A stretch of DNA of 7,258 nt from Gammaproteobacteria bacterium (GCA_028064935.1 JAPTWT010000285.1:1-7258), one strand, 5' to 3'. Positions 1 to 6,013 are shown, numbered from the stretch's first letter. Made by a program: numbers and translations. The notes: generated by a model from the sequence alone, not told the origin.

Positions 1-51
1 GACATCGTCGCCTTCTTCCGCTCCGCGAGCTACAAGAATCTGAATTACTGA
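1..51 (+). CDS. C-terminal end of an unidentified protein (partial)
   Basis: The first reading frame is open from the window edge and ends with TGA at 49-51, giving a 16-residue tail (DIVAFFRSASYKNLNY). Only the C-terminus is present, so no family can be recognised. The stop lies 40 nt upstream of the RNA ligase start on the same strand, with no terminator between them, so the two genes may be co-transcribed. A chance open frame of this length cannot be excluded. The call rests on the close spacing and on the frame ending naturally just before the next ribosome binding site. Confidence 0.4.
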   Translation, partial: DIVAFFRSASYKNLNY

Positions 52-91
52 CGGGGCCTATACGTTGCGTGTCAGCACAACGGAGGTCGGC

Positions 92-1243
92 ATGAGTACA
101 TTTAAGGTTGAGGTAGTAAAGCTGCACATTGAGCCGCACCCAAACGCCGAGGCACTTGAGTTGGCGCACGTTGGTGGGTATACCGCGGTCGTACGCAAGG
201 GGGAGTTTCAGACCGGGGACTTAGCGGTCTATATCCCGGAAGGGGCCGTGGTGCCACGTGAGGTGTTGGTGCGTCTGGGGCTTGAGGGCAAGCTCGCGGG
301 TTCACAAAAGAACCGCGTCAAAGCAGTGCGGTTGCGCGGGGTCTTGAGTCAGGGTCTTGTCGGGTCCTTTAAGGCTTTGGGTATCGAAGCGGAAGAAGGC
401 GACGATGTCACCGAACGCCTCGGCATCACCAAGTATGAGCCACCGATTCCCGTGTCGATGGGCGGCGAGGTGTTCAATGCTGGCCGGGAGGTGACGTTGG
501 ACTTCGACGTGGAAAACTGGAAGGCGTATCCGGACATCCTGCAAGATGGCGAAGAGGTCATCTTCACCGAGAAATTGCATGGCACATGCACCCTCGTCGC
601 CATTCTGCCGTACAAGGATGCGCATCCGGAGGCCTTCGGCGAGAAGCAGAACATCCTCATCATGTCGAAGGGCCTCGGGGCCAAAGGATTGGCGTTCAAG
701 AACAACGAGCGCAACAGAAACAACCTGTACGTTCAGGCGACACGCAAGCTGGTTCAGGGCATAGACGAGTTTCAACGGCCAGACAAAAGCGGGCCACCGG
801 AGCCACGTTTTATTCTCGGCGAAACCTTCGGTCCCGGCGTTCAGGACCTCACGTATGGCAAGACGCTCGGCTTGCGCGTGTTTGCCATAGCAACAGGCTA
901 CCGCGGAGACCAGCATTACATCGACTTTGACTACACCGAAGGTGTCGCGGGCGCCCATCAAAGAGACCCGCAATGCAACTGCTTTTGGTGCTGGGACTAC
1001 GTCACGTGGTGCGCCGACTTCTTTGGCTATGAGACGGTGCCGGTTCTGTATCGCGGTTCATTCTCGGTGGCGGCGATGCGCGAGCATACCGACGGCAAGA
1101 CAGCTATGGGCGCGGACCACATCCGCGAAGGTATCGTCATGGTTCCCGCAAGGGAGCGTACCGACCCGCGCATCGGCCGGGTGTGCCTGAAGTCGGTGTC
1201 TGCGCACTACCTGACGCGCAAGAGCGGAACCGAATACAACTAG
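92..1243 (+). CDS. ATP-dependent RNA ligase, DRB0094/DraRnl (Rnl5) type
   Basis: Predicted to seal 3'-OH/5'-PO4 RNA ends through a lysyl-AMP intermediate, as known for Deinococcus DraRnl; this is a cytoplasmic RNA-repair role. The 383-residue protein has an N-terminal OB-like domain (about 1-115) followed by a nucleotidyltransferase domain. Visible motifs are motif I EKLHGT with candidate catalytic Lys161, SKGLGAKG at 192-199, the LGETFG block with Glu244, motif III at 261-268 (RVFAIA), motif IV REGIVMVP with Glu346, and motif V CLKS with Lys367. The ATG at 92 is chosen because GGAGGT (82-87) sits 4 nt upstream; the frame could extend to a TTG at 65 but that has no such site. Oddities are Ala265 where I expect Asp in motif III, and a cysteine-rich stretch (Cys295, 297, 300, 307) that looks inserted relative to the family. 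The gene is followed at once by its own terminator. Family assignment is firm; the biological substrate is unknown. Confidence 0.9.
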   Translation: MSTFKVEVVKLHIEPHPNAEALELAHVGGYTAVVRKGEFQTGDLAVYIPEGAVVPREVLVRLGLEGKLAGSQKNRVKAVRLRGVLSQGLVGSFKALGIEAEEGDDVTERLGITKYEPPIPVSMGGEVFNAGREVTLDFDVENWKAYPDILQDGEEVIFTEKLHGTCTLVAILPYKDAHPEAFGEKQNILIMSKGLGAKGLAFKNNERNRNNLYVQATRKLVQGIDEFQRPDKSGPPEPRFILGETFGPGVQDLTYGKTLGLRVFAIATGYRGDQHYIDFDYTEGVAGAHQRDPQCNCFWCWDYVTWCADFFGYETVPVLYRGSFSVAAMREHTDGKTAMGADHIREGIVMVPARERTDPRIGRVCLKSVSAHYLTRKSGTEYN

Positions 1244-1255
1244 TTATTGGCATTC

Positions 1256-1292
1256 CAGCCGAGGCGCGTTTTTGCGCCCCGGCTGTCTTTTT
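1256..1292 (+). terminator. Intrinsic terminator after the RNA ligase gene
   Basis: A 12-position stem (1256-1267 with 1274-1285) pairs with a single A-C mismatch at 1262/1279. It closes a GTTTTT loop and is followed by TCTTTTT (1286-1292). It begins 12 nt after the ligase stop codon. This is a classic Rho-independent terminator, so the next gene probably has its own promoter or depends on read-through. Confidence 0.9.
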
Positions 1293-1349
1293 GGGCGCGA
1301 AATCTGGGTGTGGCCTAGGTGCGGGGTGTACTCCACAAGGATAAACAAC

Positions 1350-1682
1350 ATGAACACTCATCTCGTGCTTTTGCACTTTCGCCGCGGCCTCGTGTTCTTC
1401 GGCGCAGAGGTGCGATGTTTCCTCGCGGGCCTCGCGGGCTTTCTGTATTTTTTGTCCGTTGCGATGGCCGGGTTTTTGACGCTTTACGGCACGCTCGTGT
1501 TGATGGTCTTGCCTAGTTCTCCGCAGCTTCAATATGCCCTGAGAGGTGACTGGGTGCTGCCCGGGGCGGCGCTGTATTTTGCCATCAACACGCTGATTGT
1601 TTTTGTGCGGCACGTCATCCGATTGGGAGAGACCGACGGGCGGTCATCGCCTATGGGCAGACGGCCACTCGACTACTTTTAG
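1350..1682 (+). CDS. Small membrane protein, unknown function (110 aa)
   Basis: The family is not recognised. The protein has two strongly hydrophobic segments, about residues 22-55 (long enough for one long or two short helices) and about 68-90. A short charged tail follows, ending PLDYF, so it is an inner-membrane protein candidate with two or three helices. The ATG at 1350 is chosen because AAGG (1337-1340) lies 9 nt upstream; the frame opens earlier, but those codons run through the upstream terminator hairpin. It sits alone between two intrinsic terminators, so it is probably a separate transcription unit. I see no clear sigma70 promoter in the 57 nt between the first terminator and the start. 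No signal peptide cleavage site or catalytic motif is visible. Confidence 0.72.
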   Translation: MNTHLVLLHFRRGLVFFGAEVRCFLAGLAGFLYFLSVAMAGFLTLYGTLVLMVLPSSPQLQYALRGDWVLPGAALYFAINTLIVFVRHVIRLGETDGRSSPMGRRPLDYF

Positions 1683-1687
1683 TTGTT

Positions 1688-1720
1688 TTCCAGACCTCCT
1701 GCGAGGTCTGGAATTTTTTT
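1688..1720 (+). terminator. Intrinsic terminator after the small membrane protein gene
   Basis: A perfect 11-bp stem (1688-1698 with 1703-1713) closes a CTGC loop and is followed by seven T (1714-1720). It starts 5 nt after the stop codon of the 110-residue membrane protein. This very strong hairpin isolates the downstream envelope operon, which should therefore start transcription within about 1721-1785. The only weak -10-like element I see there is GATTAT (1760-1765), with no good -35 partner. Confidence 0.95.
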
Positions 1721-1765
1721 GGGACGCACGAATTTTTCATCGGGCCTAATAGCTCCAACGATTAT

Positions 1766-1782
1766 GGAGGTCGGGGAGGTCG
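1766..1782 (+). promoter_or_regulatory. Tandem Shine-Dalgarno sequence of the envelope operon
   Basis: GGAGGTCG occurs twice, at 1766-1773 and 1775-1782, separated by one G. The second copy is positioned 5 nt before the ATG at 1786 and is the likely functional site. The first may act as a ribosome standby site or be a simple duplication. The RNA ligase gene uses the same GGAGGTCG string in front of its start. Confidence 0.6.
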
Positions 1783-1785
1783 AGC

Positions 1786-2085
1786 ATGAAGTTGGCGGAA
1801 GGGGCTTTCGGGTTCATCCTGCTTGTCATATTCATTGGCTGGATATTCGTGGCCGAGTCGCCACACACACGTCTGGAGCGCGCCTGCGCGCCCGTGAATT
1901 GGACCGGCCGGGCGTCATTGTCCATCGTAGCCTTGGTCCACCCGGAGTGGGAGAAAAGCACCAACCGTTTCTTCCAGAAAACCGACTACGACTGTCAGTA
2001 CATCTTGTGGTCGCAGTTCTACGAGTCGACCTGGCACAGGCTGCACAAGGTGGCGGCTTCGAAGACAGCGCCTACAGGAGGCTAA
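1786..2085 (+). CDS. Membrane-anchored two-cysteine protein, unknown function (99 aa)
   Basis: First gene of the four-gene operon; the family is not firmly recognised. Residues 8-23 form one hydrophobic segment with few charges before it, consistent with an uncleaved signal anchor. The remaining 75 residues, rich in Trp, Tyr and Phe (WTGR at 39-42, DYDCQY at 67-72, WSQFYE at 75-80), would then face the periplasm. There are exactly two cysteines, Cys34 and Cys70, both in that part and able to form one disulfide. The start is set by GGAGGT (1775-1780). The stop is 1 nt before the start of the DsbA-like gene, so coupled expression is very likely, and this protein is a natural candidate substrate for it. 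It could be a small conjugation or secretion accessory protein; that is inference from context only. Confidence 0.78.
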   Translation: MKLAEGAFGFILLVIFIGWIFVAESPHTRLERACAPVNWTGRASLSIVALVHPEWEKSTNRFFQKTDYDCQYILWSQFYESTWHRLHKVAASKTAPTGG

Positions 2086-2086
2086 G

Positions 2087-2686
2087 GTGAGCGTTACACG
2101 CTTTTTCAACGAGCTTTGGTGGGTGCTGTGTGGGCTCATCGTTCTTTCCGCGCCGGCGTTGGCAAGTATGCCGGGTCCCGCCGTCGTGGAGTTGGTCGAT
2201 TTCACGTGTGCGCATTGCCGCGCGGAGTCAACCTATATTCCGCGTGTTGCACGCGCCGTGCGCGCGGCGCACGGACGGTTCGAGGTCGCCCCAATACAGC
2301 CCGCGCCTGGGGCTGAACCGGCGCAATCGGTACTGGCCTACTATGCGGAACTCACGGCTTATCCACGGGACGGCATTCGAGCAGCGGCCGCCCTTTATGC
2401 CGGATACGCCCAGGGCGCGGCGTTGGCCGGCGCCATGAGCACGTTGTCTTGGCTCAACCTGCATGGCCTGCCTACCCGAAAGGCTTACGCGGAGCTCGCC
2501 ACTGATACGCCGTTGCGCCGCTGGACGCGCGCCGTGAGGCTGGCGGGACTCATGCACATGGTGTCGTTCCCTACGTTTGCCATCATTGACCAGCGCACTG
2601 GAACCATCGAACGCGTGTTTACGTGGCACGGCCACGCCGGCCGGTTGGCACGCGCTGTCGCAACGTATCTACAACAGAGGAAATAA
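2087..2686 (+). CDS. Exported DsbA-like thiol:disulfide oxidoreductase
   Basis: Predicted periplasmic thioredoxin-fold enzyme that makes, breaks or reshuffles disulfides. It has an N-terminal signal peptide (hydrophobic core about 10-26, candidate cleavage after APALA). Strand VVELVDFTC leads into the redox motif Cys41-Ala-His-Cys44, followed by a helical insertion (about 75-150) and the cis-proline segment SFPTF with Pro162, then AIIDQRTGTI and a final helix. This order matches the DsbA family, although CAHC differs from the classical CPHC, and Phe directly before the cis-proline is unusual and may change substrate or partner choice. At 199 residues the length is normal. It starts with GTG, supported by AGGAGG (2076-2081) 5 nt upstream, 1 nt after the previous stop. 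Its operon position suggests a dedicated role in folding the neighbouring envelope proteins rather than general DsbA duty. Confidence 0.85.
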   Translation: MSVTRFFNELWWVLCGLIVLSAPALASMPGPAVVELVDFTCAHCRAESTYIPRVARAVRAAHGRFEVAPIQPAPGAEPAQSVLAYYAELTAYPRDGIRAAAALYAGYAQGAALAGAMSTLSWLNLHGLPTRKAYAELATDTPLRRWTRAVRLAGLMHMVSFPTFAIIDQRTGTIERVFTWHGHAGRLARAVATYLQQRK

Positions 2687-2688
2687 CC

Positions 2689-3417
2689 GTGCAATTTCTC
2701 ACACCCGACATCACTGTAACGCCGCCTGCGGTAGTGCAGGGTGTACGGCGCTTACCAGCAATAGACTACGCGGGGCCAGGTCGCCCCGTAACCAGCCTGC
2801 GGCTGGAGGCACTGCGTAATGTGCCGACTAGCATGACCCATGGCCTATCGACAGCACCGGGTTCGCCTGCCTCGGTCCTAGCGAAGCGCATGGCACCGTC
2901 CGGGGGCGCCACAGTACCGGCTCGCGCGGCCGCGGGCGGCCTTAGTCGGGCTGGCGGCGCAAGCAGATTTCGGCCTGCCGCAGTCATACCAGGGACGAGT
3001 TCTCGCGTATCCACAGCGCCAGTCCGCGTCTACTTCGCCACGGATTCGGCACGGCTCACTGTAGCTGCCATCCGGCAGTTACGCGCCCTGCCGAGGGGCG
3101 CTTGCTACACGGTTGTCGGTCATGCCGACCCACGTCCCGTGGGTGTGGCAGGTTCGTATCGCTTCAATCTAGCGTTGTCGGCGCGCCGTGCGCTGGCGGT
3201 CGCCCGCGTACTCGACGACAGGGGGGACCGGGTGACGGTAGAAGCCCGCAGCTGGATAGGGGCTTCGACCCGACCATCACAGTACCGGTTTGACCGGCGC
3301 GCGGTCGTGCTCGTAGCGGCGCGGCGCATTGCCATGGGCCACATTGCCGGCCGAATGGCCGGTTCGGCCCACAATGCCCGCAGGGGTGGCGCGGCATGTA
3401 ATGAGGGTGGCCGATAA
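2689..3417 (+). CDS. Protein with C-terminal OmpA-like peptidoglycan-binding domain
   Basis: The 242-residue protein has a Pro/Ala/Ser-rich, apparently disordered N-terminal half (about 1-110) and an OmpA/MotB-like domain at about 111-210. Visible hallmarks are VYFATDSARL near 114-123, VVGHAD with Asp147, the FNLALSARRA block with Arg167 (Asp and Arg are the residues that hold diaminopimelate in this family), and DRRAVVLVA at 202-210. A Gly/Ala/Arg-rich tail follows. The domain is expected to bind cell-wall peptidoglycan. The start is GTG, supported by AGAGG (2676-2680) 8 nt upstream and a 2-nt gap after the DsbA-like gene. An in-frame ATG at 2623 lies inside the upstream gene and lacks support. 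No signal peptide, lipobox or membrane helix is visible, which is odd for a cell-wall binder. The domain call is good; the role, possibly in a conjugation or secretion envelope complex, is inferred. Confidence 0.8.
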   Translation: MQFLTPDITVTPPAVVQGVRRLPAIDYAGPGRPVTSLRLEALRNVPTSMTHGLSTAPGSPASVLAKRMAPSGGATVPARAAAGGLSRAGGASRFRPAAVIPGTSSRVSTAPVRVYFATDSARLTVAAIRQLRALPRGACYTVVGHADPRPVGVAGSYRFNLALSARRALAVARVLDDRGDRVTVEARSWIGASTRPSQYRFDRRAVVLVAARRIAMGHIAGRMAGSAHNARRGGAACNEGGR

Positions 3418-3626
3418 TGCACATGCTATTTGCCATGATGGCGCACGCACTCGTGTATATCGGCATGTGGCAGTTGGTGCGCCACTACCACCTCAGTCCT
3501 TGGCTCGTGTTGGTGGCCGGTGTCGTGCTCAGCCTGCTCTTTCGGCGGCCTGGCTGGCGACGCCGGCGCGGCAGATGCGACCTGGACGATAGGCGCGAGA
3601 GACGTGAGCGGGGTCCTGGCGAGTGA
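3417..3626 (+). CDS. Small membrane protein ending the envelope operon (69 aa)
   Basis: The family is not recognised. The ATG overlaps the stop of the OmpA-domain gene by one base (TAATG), and AGGGTGG lies just upstream (3404-3410), so translation is probably coupled. Residues 2-21 form a Met-rich hydrophobic segment, and 29-42 (WLVLVAGVVLSLLF) a second one. The last 27 residues are highly charged, mostly Arg and Glu, and would stay in the cytoplasm by the positive-inside rule. A two-helix hairpin topology is therefore plausible. The small size and lack of motifs keep the function open; position is the main support for this being a real gene. Confidence 0.62.
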   Translation: MHMLFAMMAHALVYIGMWQLVRHYHLSPWLVLVAGVVLSLLFRRPGWRRRRGRCDLDDRRERRERGPGE

Positions 3627-3929
3627 TTCGAGCAGCGGTTTTTCGGGCGGGGTCGACGCCGCTGGTACAACCTTCTGTTCCCACTCAAACCTTTGACGAG
3701 CCTGGCCTAGAAAATGAGACGCAAATGTCCGACTTTTTAGACCACCTGCCCACCCTTACGCTTCCCCGGCAGACCACCCATCGACTCCGAAAAGGACAAG
3801 GGCGCCTGGCTGTCCTGCGAGTGGCGCTTTAGGCTGCTGGTTACGAACTTCGGCCAGACCCAACGACACTGGCTAGCAAGGTCGGGCAACGCGCACTCGC
3901 AAGGCGCGCGGGCTTTGTGCAACTGTAAA
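3627..3929. other. Convergent gap without a convincing gene or terminator
   Basis: This stretch lies between the 3' ends of the plus-strand envelope operon and the minus-strand glycan operon. I see no RNA gene, no insertion-sequence ends and no clear intrinsic terminator for either strand. A GTG at 3623 overlapping the previous stop (GTGA) opens a 69-codon frame to 3832, but its product looks like nothing familiar. In another frame an ATG at 3714 reads eight codons into TAG (3738-3740). After that stop the frame stays open to 4007 with GC-rich third positions up to about 3920, which could be a decayed gene. An imperfect inverted repeat pairs 3817-3827 with 3891-3900 across about 63 nt. Confidence 0.5.
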
Positions 3930-4727
3930 TTAACCGCGAAAGAAGATGCGCCGCCAACCGGTCTTTTTGTCGTTAGGCCGAGAGATGGCAGACAATTCAG
4001 TTTCTAGGAGCTGGATTCTTTGCCGCGCGTCGATAAGTTGAAAATGAATGTTCTGATACAGGTAGGAGGCTTGTGCGCTTCCGCTTGGGGTAGGCAGCTC
4101 CGTGGTCGCCACCTCGCTCACTGAGGTCAGGAAATCAGCAGTCGGTGTTGCTTGCAGTTTCTCATATAAAACTTGAGGACTGACAAATGGTGAGGATTGT
4201 TTTATCGCGGCAACATTTAACGACACACCGAGCTTTGCGCCGTGCATGCCATAATCCCATCCATTTGCGGCCTCCCGTCTTGTTGAGTTCCACCAGGAAA
4301 AGTTGCCCATACCCAAAACGGATAGGATATCTATCAGCATTTGGGCCGTGTACCCAAACCTGTGGTTTTCGAAGGAATTATTGAGCCCAATTCCTCCATA
4401 CACATGGCCCATAACGGAAAACGGTGATTCGCCACGAGCAAGCATATAAGCGAGCGATGCCATGTCAGGAACTGCAAGCCTGAGGACGCCTCCTAGGGAT
4501 AAGACGCGAGCCATTTCCGCCAACGCCTTAAATCCGTTCGGCCATTCCACGTGCTCCAGGACATGACTTGCGATAATGTCTTGGCAGCTCGCGTTTGGTA
4601 TAACGGCCATGTCGCATAGGTCTGCAAGATAATCCGGATTATTGGCCGGGTCGATATCAACGGTCTTGTAGCCTTCTGGTCGTAACGCACGCGACCCGAT
4701 GTACAGCCGATTCCCGGTTGTTGTCAA
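3930..4727 (-). CDS. SAM-dependent class I methyltransferase of a surface-glycan operon
   Basis: The 265-residue protein has the compact Methyltransf_11-like pattern: LYIGSR (8-13) as the SAM-binding start, VDIDP (23-27) with the acidic residue expected to hold the SAM ribose, DLCD (36-39), ASHVLEHV (53-60), and RVLSLGGVLRLAVPD (74-88). Residues about 222-248 are predicted helical or coiled coil, followed by a basic tail. Such enzymes in polysaccharide loci commonly methylate a sugar or terminate a chain; the actual acceptor is unknown. The start is TTG, supported by a perfect AGGAGGT (4739-4733) 5 nt upstream and by an in-frame TAG immediately before the TTG. TTG overlaps the TGA of the GT9 gene (TTGA), indicating translational coupling. 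It is the last gene of the operon, and base composition is visibly more AT-rich than in the GT4 gene. Confidence 0.83.
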   Translation of the reverse strand: MTTTGNRLYIGSRALRPEGYKTVDIDPANNPDYLADLCDMAVIPNASCQDIIASHVLEHVEWPNGFKALAEMARVLSLGGVLRLAVPDMASLAYMLARGESPFSVMGHVYGGIGLNNSFENHRFGYTAQMLIDILSVLGMGNFSWWNSTRREAANGWDYGMHGAKLGVSLNVAAIKQSSPFVSPQVLYEKLQATPTADFLTSVSEVATTELPTPSGSAQASYLYQNIHFQLIDARQRIQLLETELSAISRPNDKKTGWRRIFFRG

Positions 4728-6013
4728 CTAACACCTCCTGTCAATTGCTGTTTATGGCCTTTATCGACTACGGCGTCGGAAAATAGCAGATTACGACCGT
4801 TGTTGTTCTGCTGGAGAAATTCAACGACACGGCGAATGATGGTGTCGGGGCTCTGAGTGGCCATGCAGGGGGCGGGTTCGTGCCCCTTGAGACATCGGCT
4901 CATCCATGTCTCCGTCATCCACCAACAGTCGCCACATACTGGCGGGTCAATATTGATATTGCTGGGGTAGCCAAAATACGCGGAAGGTGTCGGGCCAAAG
5001 ACCACGCAGCTCTTTACTCCCAGTGCGTTTGCGATATGTACGAAGCCACCCTCGTTGTCGATGTGCAAAACGGCGCCCCGTATGACATCGGCGGCTTCTT
5101 TCAAGGTAGTTTTGTTCAAGCAATCGACGTCGGCAGATGGCAGGTGTTCGCTGGTATGGATGCCGATTTGCACGACCAGAAGGTCCGGGTACGCACACTT
5201 AATCCCGGCCACAACGGAGTCAAAATGCGGGTAGCATTTGGTAGCCGTTGTCCCGCTAATGACAAAGTTGTGGTCGAAGCCATTGTGTATAGTGATGTAT
5301 GGCCTGTCGCGTATGGTGGCAAAGGGGTGCGGCGCAACCTCAATGTTGAGCATGTCGCTTTCGTAAGGTATCTCCGCGCAGTGATGCAAGAAGTCGCGGC
5401 GTGTGGACCCTGTGAATACGGCAATGTGGGCGAGCCCATTATCCAGGCGCGGGTGGTGGTCAATGAACGGAGACAAAGGTTTTTGATGCCGCCAAATCGC
5501 TGCCCTCATCGCGAGTAGCTTCGGAGCCCCGCGTAAAGCTTCGGTAAGGCCAGCGGGGCGCACTGTAACAAGAGTATTGATGGAAATGGCAAAGTCGTAC
5601 GAAGCGGCATCAGTGTCAAATAAAGAGTCCGCGTAGGATGCCTGATAACCTGACAGGCGGGAAAAAAGCCATTCGGCGCGCGGTGGAGAGTTGGCGTAAA
5701 TGAACAGGTGACAAGGTTCAACGGAGGCGCAGAGGTCACGCAGGAAGCGAGCGGCGACAACGTAATCACCGACTCCGCCGCTAACTTTAATGGCCACCAG
5801 CGGAACGCCTAGTGTTTTGGCGGAGCGAAGTGTTTTCGCGCGCTGACGGACATACCAAGGCACCGCATGCCATACGTGAACGATGAGGGTCGGGAATTTC
5901 GTCAGGAAGAACTTGGCCGCAAATAACGCGGCCTGCCGGCGACTGCCGGTATCCGCGTAGACCGTGCGCGTCAGTGTTACGAATCGCCGAAGACGTGCCA
6001 CAAACCTAGACAT
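4724..6013 (-). CDS. GT9 family (heptosyltransferase-like) glycosyltransferase
   Basis: Predicted to transfer a sugar from a nucleotide donor during LPS-core, O-antigen or related glycan assembly at the inner face of the membrane. The 429-residue protein shows a GT-B layout. An N-terminal extension of about 70 residues with basic and hydrophobic helices may associate with the membrane. Then VSGGVGDYVVAARFLRDL (77-94) matches the first GT9 block. The C-terminal signature DNEGGFVHIANALGVK (319-334) is followed by CVVFGPTPSAYFG. A four-cysteine set follows (Cys360, 363, 374, 383), of the kind seen after the donor-binding block in many GT9 enzymes. ATG at 6013 overlaps the end of the GT4 gene by 8 nt with no good ribosome site nearby, so it probably relies on ribosomes arriving from GT4. 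Heptose itself is not proven as substrate. The AT content is higher than in GT4. Confidence 0.82.
   Translation of the reverse strand: MSRFVARLRRFVTLTRTVYADTGSRRQAALFAAKFFLTKFPTLIVHVWHAVPWYVRQRAKTLRSAKTLGVPLVAIKVSGGVGDYVVAARFLRDLCASVEPCHLFIYANSPPRAEWLFSRLSGYQASYADSLFDTDAASYDFAISINTLVTVRPAGLTEALRGAPKLLAMRAAIWRHQKPLSPFIDHHPRLDNGLAHIAVFTGSTRRDFLHHCAEIPYESDMLNIEVAPHPFATIRDRPYITIHNGFDHNFVISGTTATKCYPHFDSVVAGIKCAYPDLLVVQIGIHTSEHLPSADVDCLNKTTLKEAADVIRGAVLHIDNEGGFVHIANALGVKSCVVFGPTPSAYFGYPSNINIDPPVCGDCWWMTETWMSRCLKGHEPAPCMATQSPDTIIRRVVEFLQQNNNGRNLLFSDAVVDKGHKQQLTGGVS
4733..4739 (-). promoter_or_regulatory. Strong Shine-Dalgarno that sets the TTG start of the methyltransferase
   Basis: The minus strand reads AGGAGGT, then five bases, then TTG (4727-4725). 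The site lies entirely within the last codons of the GT9 gene. It decides the start, because no ATG or GTG exists in frame upstream before a stop codon. Confidence 0.85.

Noticed and set aside
65..91. Extending the RNA ligase to the TTG at 65
   Set aside because: It would add nine residues with no ribosome site before TTG, while GGAGGT is well placed for the ATG at 92 and the OB-like domain begins right after that Met.
302..973. 223-codon open frame on the minus strand within the RNA ligase
   Set aside because: It is antisense to a gene with all ligase motifs, and its product has no recognisable features; it is a GC-driven shadow frame.
1137..1613. 158-codon minus-strand frame across both the ligase end and the small membrane gene
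   Set aside because: It runs through the intrinsic terminator hairpin and opposes two better supported genes; the product is low-complexity and basic.
1683..2090. Alternative plus frame, including an ATG at 1764, overlapping the two-cysteine protein
   Set aside because: The frame starting at 1786 has the better placed ribosome site, a clear membrane anchor and correct spacing to the next gene; the alternative overlaps the terminator.
2228..2635. 135-codon minus-strand frame within the DsbA-like gene
   Set aside because: Antisense shadow of a gene with signal peptide, CAHC site and cis-proline.
3623..3832. 69-codon plus frame with GTG overlapping the previous stop (GTGA)
   Set aside because: The overlap is suggestive, but the ribosome site is weak, the product has no recognisable feature and codon use is unremarkable; not strong enough to call as a gene.
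3817..3900. Imperfect inverted repeat as a terminator or attachment site between the convergent operons
   Set aside because: The spacing of about 63 nt, a bulge and no T-run make it a poor terminator, and there is no matching copy elsewhere to support an attachment site.
4880..5518. 212-codon plus frame opposite the GT9 gene
   Set aside because: It is antisense to a gene with the GT9 signature and the C-terminal cysteine set; no independent motif is seen.
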